The notes beneath the pieces are model-generated. The model was not told the origin of the DNA. It saw only the letters and a program-made list of their open reading frames with translations, and did not search any database. A stretch of 10,589 nucleotides of DNA, taken from NCBI GenBank assembly GCA_018665005.1, contig JABJEE010000033.1:1-10589 (forward strand). The letters run 5' to 3'. Positions 1-6,783 of the stretch are shown piece after piece. Position 1 is the stretch's first letter; every line of letters starts with the position of its first letter. The stretch comes from Flavobacteriales bacterium (GTDB taxonomy: Bacteria; Bacteroidota; Bacteroidia; Flavobacteriales_D; Crocinitomicaceae). Position numbers and translations under genes: made by a program.

Positions 1-1
1 A

Positions 2-634
2 AATAAGAAATACCCAAAAAAAATCATTTTTGCCAATACCAATTTTGGAGGAAACGTAATACTAGAGGATGGTGTCATATTGGTTGGGATTGAGAGATAC
101 ATCGGAGGAAATAAAAATGTAATACGCAACTCATTGCCTCCGGATGAGTTTCCTCAATGGCTCAAAACAGGTTTTGAAAAAAAATTCTTACTTCGGGACC
201 TTTTGATGTCTACTCTCATTTCCAATAATACAATTCCCAAAAGTAAACACGATTACCTCATTAGCGAAATGGTTAAATGGGGTAAGATTTGCGTTTTAAC
301 AGAGATGGCAATGCGTTTAGAAAACAAGGACATACAGCCAGAGATTGTCCTTAGATGGAATAAGAATCAATACAATTGGGCCAATAAGTTTGAAAAAGCC
401 TTCTGGGATTATCTAAAGAAGAACAACCTTATGTTTTCCACTAATGAAAAAAACCATGCTTTTCTTTTAAATAATGGGCCTTACACGATAGGTTTTTCCG
501 AAGAGGGGCCTGATCGAATGGGACAATATATTGGATGGAAAATGGTAAGAAACTACGTTTTTGACGAGGATTTATCTCTCTCAGAAATGATTAAATTAGA
601 TTACAAGAAATTTTATGATAAATACAACCCGTAA
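2..634 (+). CDS. gldB: Gliding motility lipoprotein GldB, C-terminal part (5' end cut by window edge)
   Basis: The reading frame is open to the left edge, so the TTG at position 80 is not the true start. About 210 residues are visible; the N-terminal lipoprotein signal and first third of the protein lie outside. The C-terminal half has the GldB family pattern: a 'WGK' segment near 273-285, an N/E-rich 'AFWDYL' helix near 403-414, then 'GPDRMGQYIGWKMVRNYV' near 507-561, ending in 'KFYDKYNP'. GldB is known in Flavobacterium as a cell-envelope lipoprotein needed for gliding; its biochemical activity is unknown. The gene immediately after it is gldC, 2 bases downstream, the classic pairing, which strongly supports the call. 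No frameshift is seen in the visible part. Confidence 0.9.
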   Translation, partial: NKKYPKKIIFANTNFGGNVILEDGVILVGIERYIGGNKNVIRNSLPPDEFPQWLKTGFEKKFLLRDLLMSTLISNNTIPKSKHDYLISEMVKWGKICVLTEMAMRLENKDIQPEIVLRWNKNQYNWANKFEKAFWDYLKKNNLMFSTNEKNHAFLLNNGPYTIGFSEEGPDRMGQYIGWKMVRNYVFDEDLSLSEMIKLDYKKFYDKYNP

Positions 635-636
635 AT

Positions 637-981
637 ATGTCTGAAAACAAAACAAAAACATCCGAAATTAAAATTCAGGTTGATTTAAATGAAAACAACT
701 TACCCGTTCAAATGAGATGGGAAGCTGAGGGAAGCGATATGAATAAGTCTGTTGCTTCAGCATTTTTACTTTCACTTTGGGACCCAAGTGATAAGAACAC
801 TATGAAAATTGACTTGTGGACAAAAGATATGTCTGTTGAAGAAATGAAACAGTTTTTTCATCAATCTCTTCTTTCTATGGCGGATACTTTTGAAAAAGCC
901 ACAGGTGAAAATTTAATTTGTGATGACTTAAGAGATTACTGTTATCATTTTGCAGAAAAAATGAAGATTCTTCCTGAATGA
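637..981 (+). CDS. gldC: Gliding motility protein GldC
   Basis: This 114-residue soluble protein has no signal peptide and matches the usual GldC length of about 110. Family hallmarks are the central 'MKIDLWTKDMSVEEMKQFFHQ' stretch (about 795-857), then 'MADTFEKATGE', and a C-terminal 'DYCYHFAEKM' helix. In Flavobacterium, GldC assists gliding, and loss of it weakens rather than abolishes movement; it is thought to be cytoplasmic. It follows gldB by 2 bases, and its TGA stop overlaps the next start codon as ATGA, so it is probably translationally coupled to both neighbours. Start chosen: the ATG at 637, because it sits directly after the gldB stop and gives the family length. Confidence 0.93.
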   Translation: MSENKTKTSEIKIQVDLNENNLPVQMRWEAEGSDMNKSVASAFLLSLWDPSDKNTMKIDLWTKDMSVEEMKQFFHQSLLSMADTFEKATGENLICDDLRDYCYHFAEKMKILPE

Positions 982-1775
982 ATTTAATTCTGCATAAAAT
1001 GAATACGTCAATAGGTGCACCTATTGAATACAGGTTATTTTCTGATGATAAACCAATTCTAATTAATGATTTTCTTCACAAAAAACTTGAGATAAATTGG
1101 TCTGGAAATATTTTTTGTCAAAAGTGTTCTAAAAAAACCAAAAGATCTTTTGGTCAAGGGTTTTGCTATCCCTGTTTTATTTCTGCACCCGAAGCGAGCC
1201 CATGCATTATCAAACCCGAACTTTGTCAAGCCCATTTAGGTATTGGACGTGATATTGAGTTTGAACAAAAACATCATAACCAGCCACATATCGTTTATAT
1301 GGCAGCAACGGATAAAGTGAAGGTAGGCGTTACACGTGACACTCAGGTACCAACGAGGTGGATAGACCAAGGAGCCAATAAAGCCATTATTTTAGCCGAA
1401 ACGCCTAATCGTTATTTGGCAGGTGTTACGGAAGTTGCTCTGAAGTCATTTTATTCCGATAAAACCAATTGGAGAAGCATGCTAAAAAACTTGCAAGACC
1501 ACAATATAGATCTAGAGGAAGAAAAGTGGAAAAGCCATGACTTACTACCCTCTGACCTTCAACAATATTTTGTAGAAAATGACGATGTCATCGAATTGAA
1601 TTACCCTGTAAACCACTATCCAGAAAAAATAACTTCATTGAATCTAGAAAAACAAGAAAGTATATCAGGTGTTTTAACTGGAATCAAAGGACAGTATTTA
1701 ATGTTTGACGAGCAATATGTTTTTAATGTCAGAAGACACACGAGTTTTGAAATAGAAATGATTATAAATGGTTAA
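978..1775 (+). CDS. DUF2797 family zinc-ribbon protein of unknown function
   Basis: This is a 265-residue cytoplasmic protein with no signal or membrane segment. It shows an N-terminal Cys4 knuckle (C47, C50, C63, C66), likely zinc-binding, followed by further cysteines C76 and C83 in 'SPCIIKPELC'. The middle contains 'VYMA' (106-109), 'KVGVTR' (115-120), 'PTRWIDQGA' (125-133) and E152. The C-terminus has 'GIKGQYLMF' (235-243) and 'NVRRH' (250-254). This order is characteristic of the DUF2797 family as I know it; no function is established. The VY / KVG-T-R / R / E series resembles the GIY-YIG nuclease core, which is inference only. It overlaps gldC by 4 bases (ATGA) and the next gene by 8, so it is part of the gldBC operon. 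Confidence 0.82.
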   Translation: MNLILHKMNTSIGAPIEYRLFSDDKPILINDFLHKKLEINWSGNIFCQKCSKKTKRSFGQGFCYPCFISAPEASPCIIKPELCQAHLGIGRDIEFEQKHHNQPHIVYMAATDKVKVGVTRDTQVPTRWIDQGANKAIILAETPNRYLAGVTEVALKSFYSDKTNWRSMLKNLQDHNIDLEEEKWKSHDLLPSDLQQYFVENDDVIELNYPVNHYPEKITSLNLEKQESISGVLTGIKGQYLMFDEQYVFNVRRHTSFEIEMIING

Positions 1776-2238
1776 ATTGATACGGCAAATACTAGACCTA
1801 TTTTACCCATTGGTTAGAAAAATCTTTGATAAAACAACCTATTACTACGCAGCTTGCGGTACGGGTAATCTGGTACTTAGTTGGATTTTATTTTTTGTGT
1901 TTTTTCAATTTGTATTCCAAAAGAAAATATTTTACGTTGAATTTATCGACTACTCACTAAGTGCCTATTCACTGAGCTCGTTTGTCTGTTTTGTGATTTC
2001 GTTTTCTGTTGGCTTCTTGTTAATGAAATATGTTGTATTTACCGACAGTGCGCTAAAAGGAAGAATTCAATTGTTTAGATATGGGGTAAGTGGCCTTACG
2101 ACATGGATTGCACATTGGATACTTTTAAAAAGCTTTATCGTATTATTCGCTTTTTATCCCTCGATTGCGAATATCGTTTCTTCTTGTATAGTTGTTGTTA
2201 TAAGCTATCTCCTCCAAAAGAGGTTTACCTTTAAATAA
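1768..2238 (+). CDS. GtrA-like small membrane protein
   Basis: This is a 156-residue integral membrane protein. About four hydrophobic helices are visible (roughly residues 27-49, 66-89, 105-128 and 131-149). 'LFRYGVSGLTTWIAHWI' opens the third helix, and the protein ends 'LLQKRFTFK', which fits the end of the GtrA fold. GtrA proteins are small membrane proteins, often placed beside glycosyltransferases and proposed to move lipid-linked sugars across the membrane. The start overlaps the DUF2797 gene by 8 bases, placing it as the last gene of the gld operon. A glycosyltransferase gene ends 16 bases away on the other strand, but it is not co-transcribed with this one. Sequence match to GtrA is by topology and the terminal motif, so a diverged family member is likely. 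Confidence 0.72.
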   Translation: MVKLIRQILDLFYPLVRKIFDKTTYYYAACGTGNLVLSWILFFVFFQFVFQKKIFYVEFIDYSLSAYSLSSFVCFVISFSVGFLLMKYVVFTDSALKGRIQLFRYGVSGLTTWIAHWILLKSFIVLFAFYPSIANIVSSCIVVVISYLLQKRFTFK

Positions 2239-2254
2239 ACTTGAGTCCTAGGTC

Positions 2255-3391
2255 TTAGGTTAAACCTGAATATTTACTTATTATTTCTTTTAATCTAAAT
2301 CTAATTTCATCTTCAGCATAAGGAAGTGCATGGTTACGAATTACATTCTGTGAAAAACCGTCTGGTGATAGAATGAAACTTTCCATTGCATTAGCCAATG
2401 ATATTTCATTTCCTATTTCAGTCTGAATCCCCAACTCTTTTGGCAAATCAAATCCTATTCCAACAGGAGTAGTTATTGTCGGAGTTCCAGTTGCCCAAGA
2501 TTCTGCTAATACGATTGAAAAAGTCTCATAAACTGAATTTAGAATAAAAGCGTCAGCACGATGAAAACAAGAAGGTATTTCTGCCCACTCCTTTGCCCCT
2601 TCGAACAAAACGACATCTGAAATTCCAAGTTTGTTGCAATACTCAATCCACGGCTCTCTTTCACCATCCGAAACAACTTTGAAACAAAAAACATTTCCCA
2701 CCTTCTGCTTTAGAATATGACAGGCATCAAACATGCCTTTTGGGTTTTTAGTTTTTGGATCAAGGGTAGAGATATGCAAAAACTGAATAATTTTGTTTCT
2801 TGTTTTTTCCTTTAACTCAAAAACATTAAGGTCTACATGATTTGGAATTAGGTCAATGTTCTTATTTCGAAATACAGGTTTTAAATCTTTCCTTAAAAAA
2901 TCAGAAACCGCAAGAAAAGAATCCACTCTCCTTATGGAAAATCTAGCTATAGATCGACGTAACATAGAGCTATTAGCCCATGAGTCTGGACTAAAATAAG
3001 AACCTTGTTCAATGTGAACCCATGGACAATTAAAATGCTTTTTTGTAAAAACAAATTGTAATGCTCTGGGGAGTAAGATTTGAGAAAACAAAATGTCTAC
3101 AAGCTCAATTTTTGCAAAAACCTCCTTCAATGCTTTCTTTTGATTTCGCAACTTCTGTAAACCATTACCACCTCGAGGATGGTAAACCAAATACTCCTTA
3201 AATCTTTTTTCTTTCGTTAATACAACACTAATCTGATCAGTATTTGTATCAGGGACCAAATGAACTAAAGTAACCGCATAATCGTCACTCAATAATTCTA
3301 TTTGACGCTTAATAAAATTTCCCAAAAATGGATTTTCAGGAGTAGGATACCATGAACTTAAATAAAGAATGTTTTTAATTGTACCTGACAT
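2255..3391 (-). CDS. Group 1/GT4 family glycosyltransferase
   Basis: This 378-residue protein is of usual GT-B length. The N-terminal Rossmann domain begins 'ILYLSSWYPTPENPFLGNFIKRQ' in two parts (8-17, 18-30), typical of GT4 enzymes. The linker holds 'IPNHVDLNVF' (182-191). The C-terminal domain has 'HISTLDPKTKNPKG' (206-219) and the nucleotide-sugar E-x7-E motif (E289 to E297 in 'YETFSIVLAESWATGTP'). It should transfer a sugar from a nucleotide donor to a glycan or lipid acceptor on the cytoplasmic side; the substrate cannot be told. It lies 50 bases downstream of the cysteine desulfurase on the same strand and may share its transcript, though no functional link is evident. There is no complete glycan gene cluster around it. 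Confidence 0.88.
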   Translation of the reverse strand: MSGTIKNILYLSSWYPTPENPFLGNFIKRQIELLSDDYAVTLVHLVPDTNTDQISVVLTKEKRFKEYLVYHPRGGNGLQKLRNQKKALKEVFAKIELVDILFSQILLPRALQFVFTKKHFNCPWVHIEQGSYFSPDSWANSSMLRRSIARFSIRRVDSFLAVSDFLRKDLKPVFRNKNIDLIPNHVDLNVFELKEKTRNKIIQFLHISTLDPKTKNPKGMFDACHILKQKVGNVFCFKVVSDGEREPWIEYCNKLGISDVVLFEGAKEWAEIPSCFHRADAFILNSVYETFSIVLAESWATGTPTITTPVGIGFDLPKELGIQTEIGNEISLANAMESFILSPDGFSQNVIRNHALPYAEDEIRFRLKEIISKYSGLT

Positions 3392-3441
3392 ATGCGAGGA
3401 TAAAATTCATAGTTTAAAACGCAATGAGATAAAAGATCTGA

Positions 3442-4581
3442 CTAAACTATATTTTTCTTAAATATATTGACTATCTCATGAATGGCATAATCAACCTCTT
3501 TCTTTGTTGTATAACGAGAAAAAGAAAATCTTACATTGGGACGATTCATATCAGCATGTATTCCATCGAGCACATGAGAACCTTTGGCTGCGCCAGCAGA
3601 ACAGGCACTGCCCCCACTAGCTGCAATTCCTTTTAAATCTAAAGTAAAAAGAAGCATAGATGCTTTTTCTGTTGCAGGAAAACACACATTCAAAACAGTA
3701 TATAAAGATGACTCTTTTGAAATTTCACCATGAAAATCAATTTGATCAAAATATTTTTTAAACTCGGAAATCATGTGACTTTTTAAATCCCATACGTGCT
3801 CTTGATGTTCGATCAAGTCATGGTAGGCCAAGTCCATTGCTTTAGACAAGCCAACAATTCCATAGATGTTCTCTGTGCCTCCACGAAAACCCCTTTCTTG
3901 CGCACCACCATGAATCATGGGTACAAGGTTTGTTTTTGAATTAGCGTATAAAAACCCGGTTCCTTTTGGACCATGAAATTTATGAGCTGCACAAGTAAGA
4001 AAGTCAATGTCAAGATCTTTCAAGTCAAAAGAATAATGACCCATCGTTTGAACGGTGTCAGAATGGAAATAAGCATTGTGTTTTCTACATAAAATTGCCA
4101 CCTCCTTGAGAGGCAACAAGGTTCCAATCTCATTATTGGCATGCATAAGCGAAACAAGGGTTATAACTGGCTTTGTAAGTAAGGACGCTAAATGATCCAT
4201 GTCCACATTTCCTTTTTTACACACATCCACATACTCAATTTGAACATTGTATTGCTTGCACATGTATTCAGCGGTGCGACCAACAGCATGATGCTCGATT
4301 TTGGAGGTAATGATTCTTTTTACGCCGAGATCCGTAACACAAGTCAGTAGAGCCATATTATCAGCTTCAGTGCCACCAGAAGTAAATATGATCTCCGAAG
4401 ATAAACAGTTTATATGCTTAGCTATATTTCTTCTCGAATTTTCAATTAAAGCCTTGGCATTTCTACCAAAATAATGACTAGAAGATGGGTTTCCGAAATT
4501 GTTTTTAAAAATCGGCACCATAGCTTCATATACTTCAGGTGCCAATGGTGTTGTAGCCGCATTATCAAGATATACCTTCAT
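3442..4581 (-). CDS. Cysteine desulfurase, IscS/NifS type
   Basis: This 379-residue PLP enzyme releases sulfur from L-cysteine as an enzyme persulfide, giving alanine, and feeds Fe-S cluster or thio-nucleoside synthesis. Visible motifs are 'YLDNAATTPL' (4-13), 'TSGGTEADNMAL' (67-78), His97 in 'KIEHHAV', 'HANNEIGTL' (147-155), 'HSDTVQ' with D175 and Q178, the PLP lysine K201 in 'AAHKFHGPKGTG', 'RGGTEN' (233-238), and the catalytic Cys327 in 'GGSACSAGA'. The extended loop around Cys327 fits group I (IscS/NifS-like) rather than the short-loop SufS group. No iscU, sufE or thiolase partner lies beside it, so the sulfur acceptor cannot be named. rimO, an Fe-S enzyme, is one gene away on the same strand. 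Confidence 0.94.
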   Translation of the reverse strand: MKVYLDNAATTPLAPEVYEAMVPIFKNNFGNPSSSHYFGRNAKALIENSRRNIAKHINCLSSEIIFTSGGTEADNMALLTCVTDLGVKRIITSKIEHHAVGRTAEYMCKQYNVQIEYVDVCKKGNVDMDHLASLLTKPVITLVSLMHANNEIGTLLPLKEVAILCRKHNAYFHSDTVQTMGHYSFDLKDLDIDFLTCAAHKFHGPKGTGFLYANSKTNLVPMIHGGAQERGFRGGTENIYGIVGLSKAMDLAYHDLIEHQEHVWDLKSHMISEFKKYFDQIDFHGEISKESSLYTVLNVCFPATEKASMLLFTLDLKGIAASGGSACSAGAAKGSHVLDGIHADMNRPNVRFSFSRYTTKKEVDYAIHEIVNIFKKNIV

Positions 4582-4641
4582 CTTAAAAGTTTCAGCGAAT
4601 ATAAGAATTACTCTTAAATTAGATTGCCCTCTGGATAGGTC

Positions 4642-4674
4642 TTTGACCAGAATTAAATTTATGTCCTATATTTA
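4642..4674 (+). promoter_or_regulatory. Bacteroidota-type promoter for the beta-barrel gene
   Basis: TTTG at 4642-4645 and TATATTTA at 4667-4674 are separated by 21 bases. The known Bacteroidota consensus is TTTG, 19-21 bases, TAnnTTTG, so only the last base of the -7 box differs. The start codon at 4691 would then have a leader of roughly a dozen bases. It lies in the 109-bp gap between two divergent genes, where a promoter is expected. Confidence 0.55.
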
Positions 4675-4690
4675 ACACCTATCTGAGAAT

Positions 4691-5422
4691 ATGCTAAACT
4701 TTAAATACCTCATTACATTTTCTATTATCACGCTGCTTATCCCGAGTAGTCTTTCATCTCAAATATGGTTCGACATCGGTTTAAATGTTGGAACTGGAAC
4801 CAGCTTTATCACTCAAAAAGAATTTTATCAAGTAAATCAAGTAAACTTTATACCTAAACTAAACAACACATATAGCGGGAAATTAGGTGTGAATTTCAAT
4901 GATAAACATTCAGTTGTACTTGACTTAGGTGTAAATAATCGTAATTTTTCAATAGACCAGAATGAGGTGCCTGGAATGGGGATTAGTGAAACATTTAGGA
5001 TGGATTTTGGTCTTTCCGGATTCAGGTTCACCCCATTATACCGTTATACAAATGAAGGATCATTTATCGAGCTAGGACCAGAATTCGGAAGGGTCTCGTC
5101 ACAGTACATTAACGATATGAATGAAGTAGCTAACGTTTCTGTTTTTGAAAATTACACCCGTGGAGTTTTTGGCTTCGGCGGCTATGTTTTGGGGAACGAA
5201 CGGGTGACATTGGTCGTTGGATTTCGAATTATGTATGACTTAACTGAATTACGAACATCTTACGGAAAACAAATCTCATTTCCATTTTACAATTACAATG
5301 AAATTTCAAATCCATCACGGCTTAGTGCTCTTGAATTTCAAATTAATTTTGAATTGAACATTTCTTTGGGCTTCTTATACCGCAATAAATGTGGAACGCG
5401 CACACTTATGTTTAAATGGTAA
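4691..5422 (+). CDS. Secreted outer-membrane beta-barrel (porin-like) protein
   Basis: This 243-residue protein has an N-terminal signal peptide: basic start, hydrophobic stretch about 7-18, probable cleavage after S23 before 'QIWFDIG'. The mature part is rich in alternating aromatic/polar beta-strand patterns such as 'SVVLDLGVNNRNFSI', 'FRFTPLYRYT', 'SFIELGPEFGRVSS' and 'VTLVVGFRIMYDL', with glycine-rich turns, as in small 8-stranded outer-membrane barrels of the Bacteroidota porin-like group. The substrate or role is unknown. It has its own upstream promoter and runs into rimO tail to tail with a 3-base gap. Unusually, the last barrel-like strand (ending about 'FELNISLGFLYRN') is followed by a short tail with a cysteine, 'KCGTRTLMFKW'. 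Confidence 0.7.
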   Translation: MLNFKYLITFSIITLLIPSSLSSQIWFDIGLNVGTGTSFITQKEFYQVNQVNFIPKLNNTYSGKLGVNFNDKHSVVLDLGVNNRNFSIDQNEVPGMGISETFRMDFGLSGFRFTPLYRYTNEGSFIELGPEFGRVSSQYINDMNEVANVSVFENYTRGVFGFGGYVLGNERVTLVVGFRIMYDLTELRTSYGKQISFPFYNYNEISNPSRLSALEFQINFELNISLGFLYRNKCGTRTLMFKW

Positions 5423-5425
5423 TAT

Positions 5426-6742
5426 TTATTTGGAGGAGATTTCTCCATACAAATCATAATGATCTGCACTTGTGATTCGTATATGTTCAAAATCACCTAT
5501 TCGGACATAATTCCCTTCCTTTTTCAGTAAGACTTCGTTATCGACATCGGGAGAATCAAATTCAGTTCTTCCAATAAAATAACCTCCTTCTACCCTATCA
5601 AATAGCACTTTTAAGGAGTTTCCAATTTTCTTTTGATTCAATTCGTGACTGATCCCTGATTGTAAATCCATAATGATGTCTGTTCTTTCTTTTTTAAGAA
5701 TTTGCGAAACGTCATCATTAAAATTAAAGGCATGGGTGTTTTCTTCATGTGAATAGGCAAAGATTCCAAGACGGTCAAACCTACTACGTTGAACCCAATC
5801 ATACATCTCTTGAAAATCGGCATCGGTTTCTCCTGGATATCCTGCAATTAAAGTTGTTCTTAACGCTATCCCTGGTACTGTTTCTCTGATTTTGGCAATA
5901 AGCTCCTCTGTTTTTTCTCTTGTAATTCCTCTTCTCATTGCTTTCAGCATCTTTGTTGATCCATGTTGAAGAGGCATATCCAAATAATTACAAATTTTCG
6001 GATTGTTTTTCATCACATCTAGAACATCCATAGGAAACCCTGATGGGAATGCATAATGAAGACGTATCCATTCAATTCCGTCAACCAGACACAACTCCTC
6101 TAACAATTGAGCCAATGCTCTTTTCTTGTATAGGTCTAGTCCATAATAAGTTAAGTCTTGAGCGATTAGCATGAGTTCTTTGACTCCTTTAGCAGCCAAA
6201 GTCTTAGCTTGATGAACCAGTTGCTCTATTGGCGTTGAAAGGTGTTTTCCTCGCATTAATGGTATTGCACAAAATGAACAAGGACGATCACAACCTTCTG
6301 CAATCTTAAAATAAGCATAATGGCTAGGAGTGGTTAATAATCTTTCTCCAACCAATTCGTGCTTATAATCTGCTTTTAGAGTTTTGAGTAGTTTGGGAAG
6401 CTCTCGTGTACCGAAAAAAGCATCAACTTCAGGGATTTCTGCCTCCAAATCTTCTTTGTATCTTTCAGATAAACAGCCTGTAACATATACTTTATCAACT
6501 GCTCCTTCCTTTTTAGCTTCTGCATATCGAACAATAGTGTCAATTGATTCCTGTTTGGCAGTATCAATGAAACCGCAGGTATTAATAATTACTACCTCTG
6601 CATCATCTTCTAATGATTCGTGTGTAACACTAAACTTATTTGCTTTAAGCTGCGCCATCATTACTTCTGAATCAAACGTGTTTTTTGAACACCCAAGAGT
6701 AACGACATTAATTTTATTTTTCTTTAAGGTTTTTGTCTTCAT
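5426..6742 (-). CDS. rimO: Ribosomal protein S12 methylthiotransferase RimO
   Basis: This 438-residue radical-SAM enzyme is of the expected length. It adds a methylthio group to the conserved aspartate of ribosomal protein S12, using two 4Fe-4S clusters. The N-terminal MTTase domain carries cluster ligands C18 ('TLGCSKN'), C56 ('INTCGFID') and C90 ('VTGCLSERY'). The radical-SAM motif CxxxCxxC is C151, C155, C158 in 'EGCDRPCSFCAIPLMRG'. Core signatures 'YLDMPLQHGS' (253-262) and 'TTLIAGYPGET' (296-306) follow, and a C-terminal TRAM domain occupies about 374-435. 'CAIPLMRGKHLS' and 'LDMPLQH' fit RimO better than MiaB. The ATG at 6742 leads directly into the first beta strand. A -7 box lies just upstream, and the gene converges on the beta-barrel gene. 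Confidence 0.96.
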   Translation of the reverse strand: MKTKTLKKNKINVVTLGCSKNTFDSEVMMAQLKANKFSVTHESLEDDAEVVIINTCGFIDTAKQESIDTIVRYAEAKKEGAVDKVYVTGCLSERYKEDLEAEIPEVDAFFGTRELPKLLKTLKADYKHELVGERLLTTPSHYAYFKIAEGCDRPCSFCAIPLMRGKHLSTPIEQLVHQAKTLAAKGVKELMLIAQDLTYYGLDLYKKRALAQLLEELCLVDGIEWIRLHYAFPSGFPMDVLDVMKNNPKICNYLDMPLQHGSTKMLKAMRRGITREKTEELIAKIRETVPGIALRTTLIAGYPGETDADFQEMYDWVQRSRFDRLGIFAYSHEENTHAFNFNDDVSQILKKERTDIIMDLQSGISHELNQKKIGNSLKVLFDRVEGGYFIGRTEFDSPDVDNEVLLKKEGNYVRIGDFEHIRITSADHYDLYGEISSK

Positions 6743-6743
6743 A

Positions 6744-6771
6744 TTTGTGTTACAAAATTAAGTTACTTTCG
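6744..6771 (+). promoter_or_regulatory. Candidate promoter of the lipoprotein-bioD-bioA operon
   Basis: TACTTTCG at 6764-6771 differs from the TAnnTTTG consensus at one base. A TTTG stands at 6744-6747, giving a spacer of 16 bases, somewhat short. The predicted transcript would start just before the ATG at 6784. No equally good site is seen directly before bioD, which suggests that the biotin genes are transcribed from here. Confidence 0.4.
6753..6760 (-). promoter_or_regulatory. Candidate -7 box of the rimO promoter
   Basis: On the minus strand this reads TAATTTTG, a perfect TAnnTTTG. It ends 10 bases before the rimO ATG, so the transcript leader would be only several bases long. No TTTG or TTG stands at the expected 19-21 bases upstream, so only half of the promoter is supported. 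Confidence 0.4.
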
Positions 6772-6783
6772 CAAATAAGTATT

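Noticed and set aside
80..82. TTG at 80 as the start of the first gene
   Set aside because: The frame is open to the left edge and the upstream codons read as GldB-like sequence, so the gene is simply cut by the window.
2243..2272. Short inverted repeats (CCTAGGTCTTAGG and AGGTTAAACCT) between gtrA and the glycosyltransferase as a terminator
   Set aside because: Each stem is about 4-5 bp and no clear T-run follows; too weak to call, although the place would be right.
2255..4581. Glycosyltransferase and desulfurase as a two-gene sulfur-sugar system
   Set aside because: Same strand and a 50-bp gap only; both are ordinary members of large families, with no sulfated- or thio-sugar genes nearby.
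4596..4603. Minus-strand TATATTCG as a promoter for the cysteine desulfurase
   Set aside because: It differs from TAnnTTTG at one base, but no TTTG or TTG is present at the proper distance, so support is too thin.
4837..5031. Minus-strand open frame inside the beta-barrel gene
   Set aside because: It is a short antisense shadow with no recognisable product, and the sense strand has a signal peptide and promoter.
5435..5446. Inverted repeat GGAGATTTCTCC at the rimO 3' end as a terminator
   Set aside because: The stem is only 4-5 bp with a tight loop, has no proper T-run on either strand, and is coding sequence of rimO.
6384..6761. Plus-strand open frame of 125 codons opposite the rimO 5' end
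   Set aside because: It lies entirely antisense to well-conserved rimO codons, has serine-rich low-complexity content and matches no family I know.
6733..6783. Upstream start for the lipoprotein gene
   Set aside because: It would overlap rimO and its promoter and place a polar stretch before an otherwise ideal lipoprotein signal.
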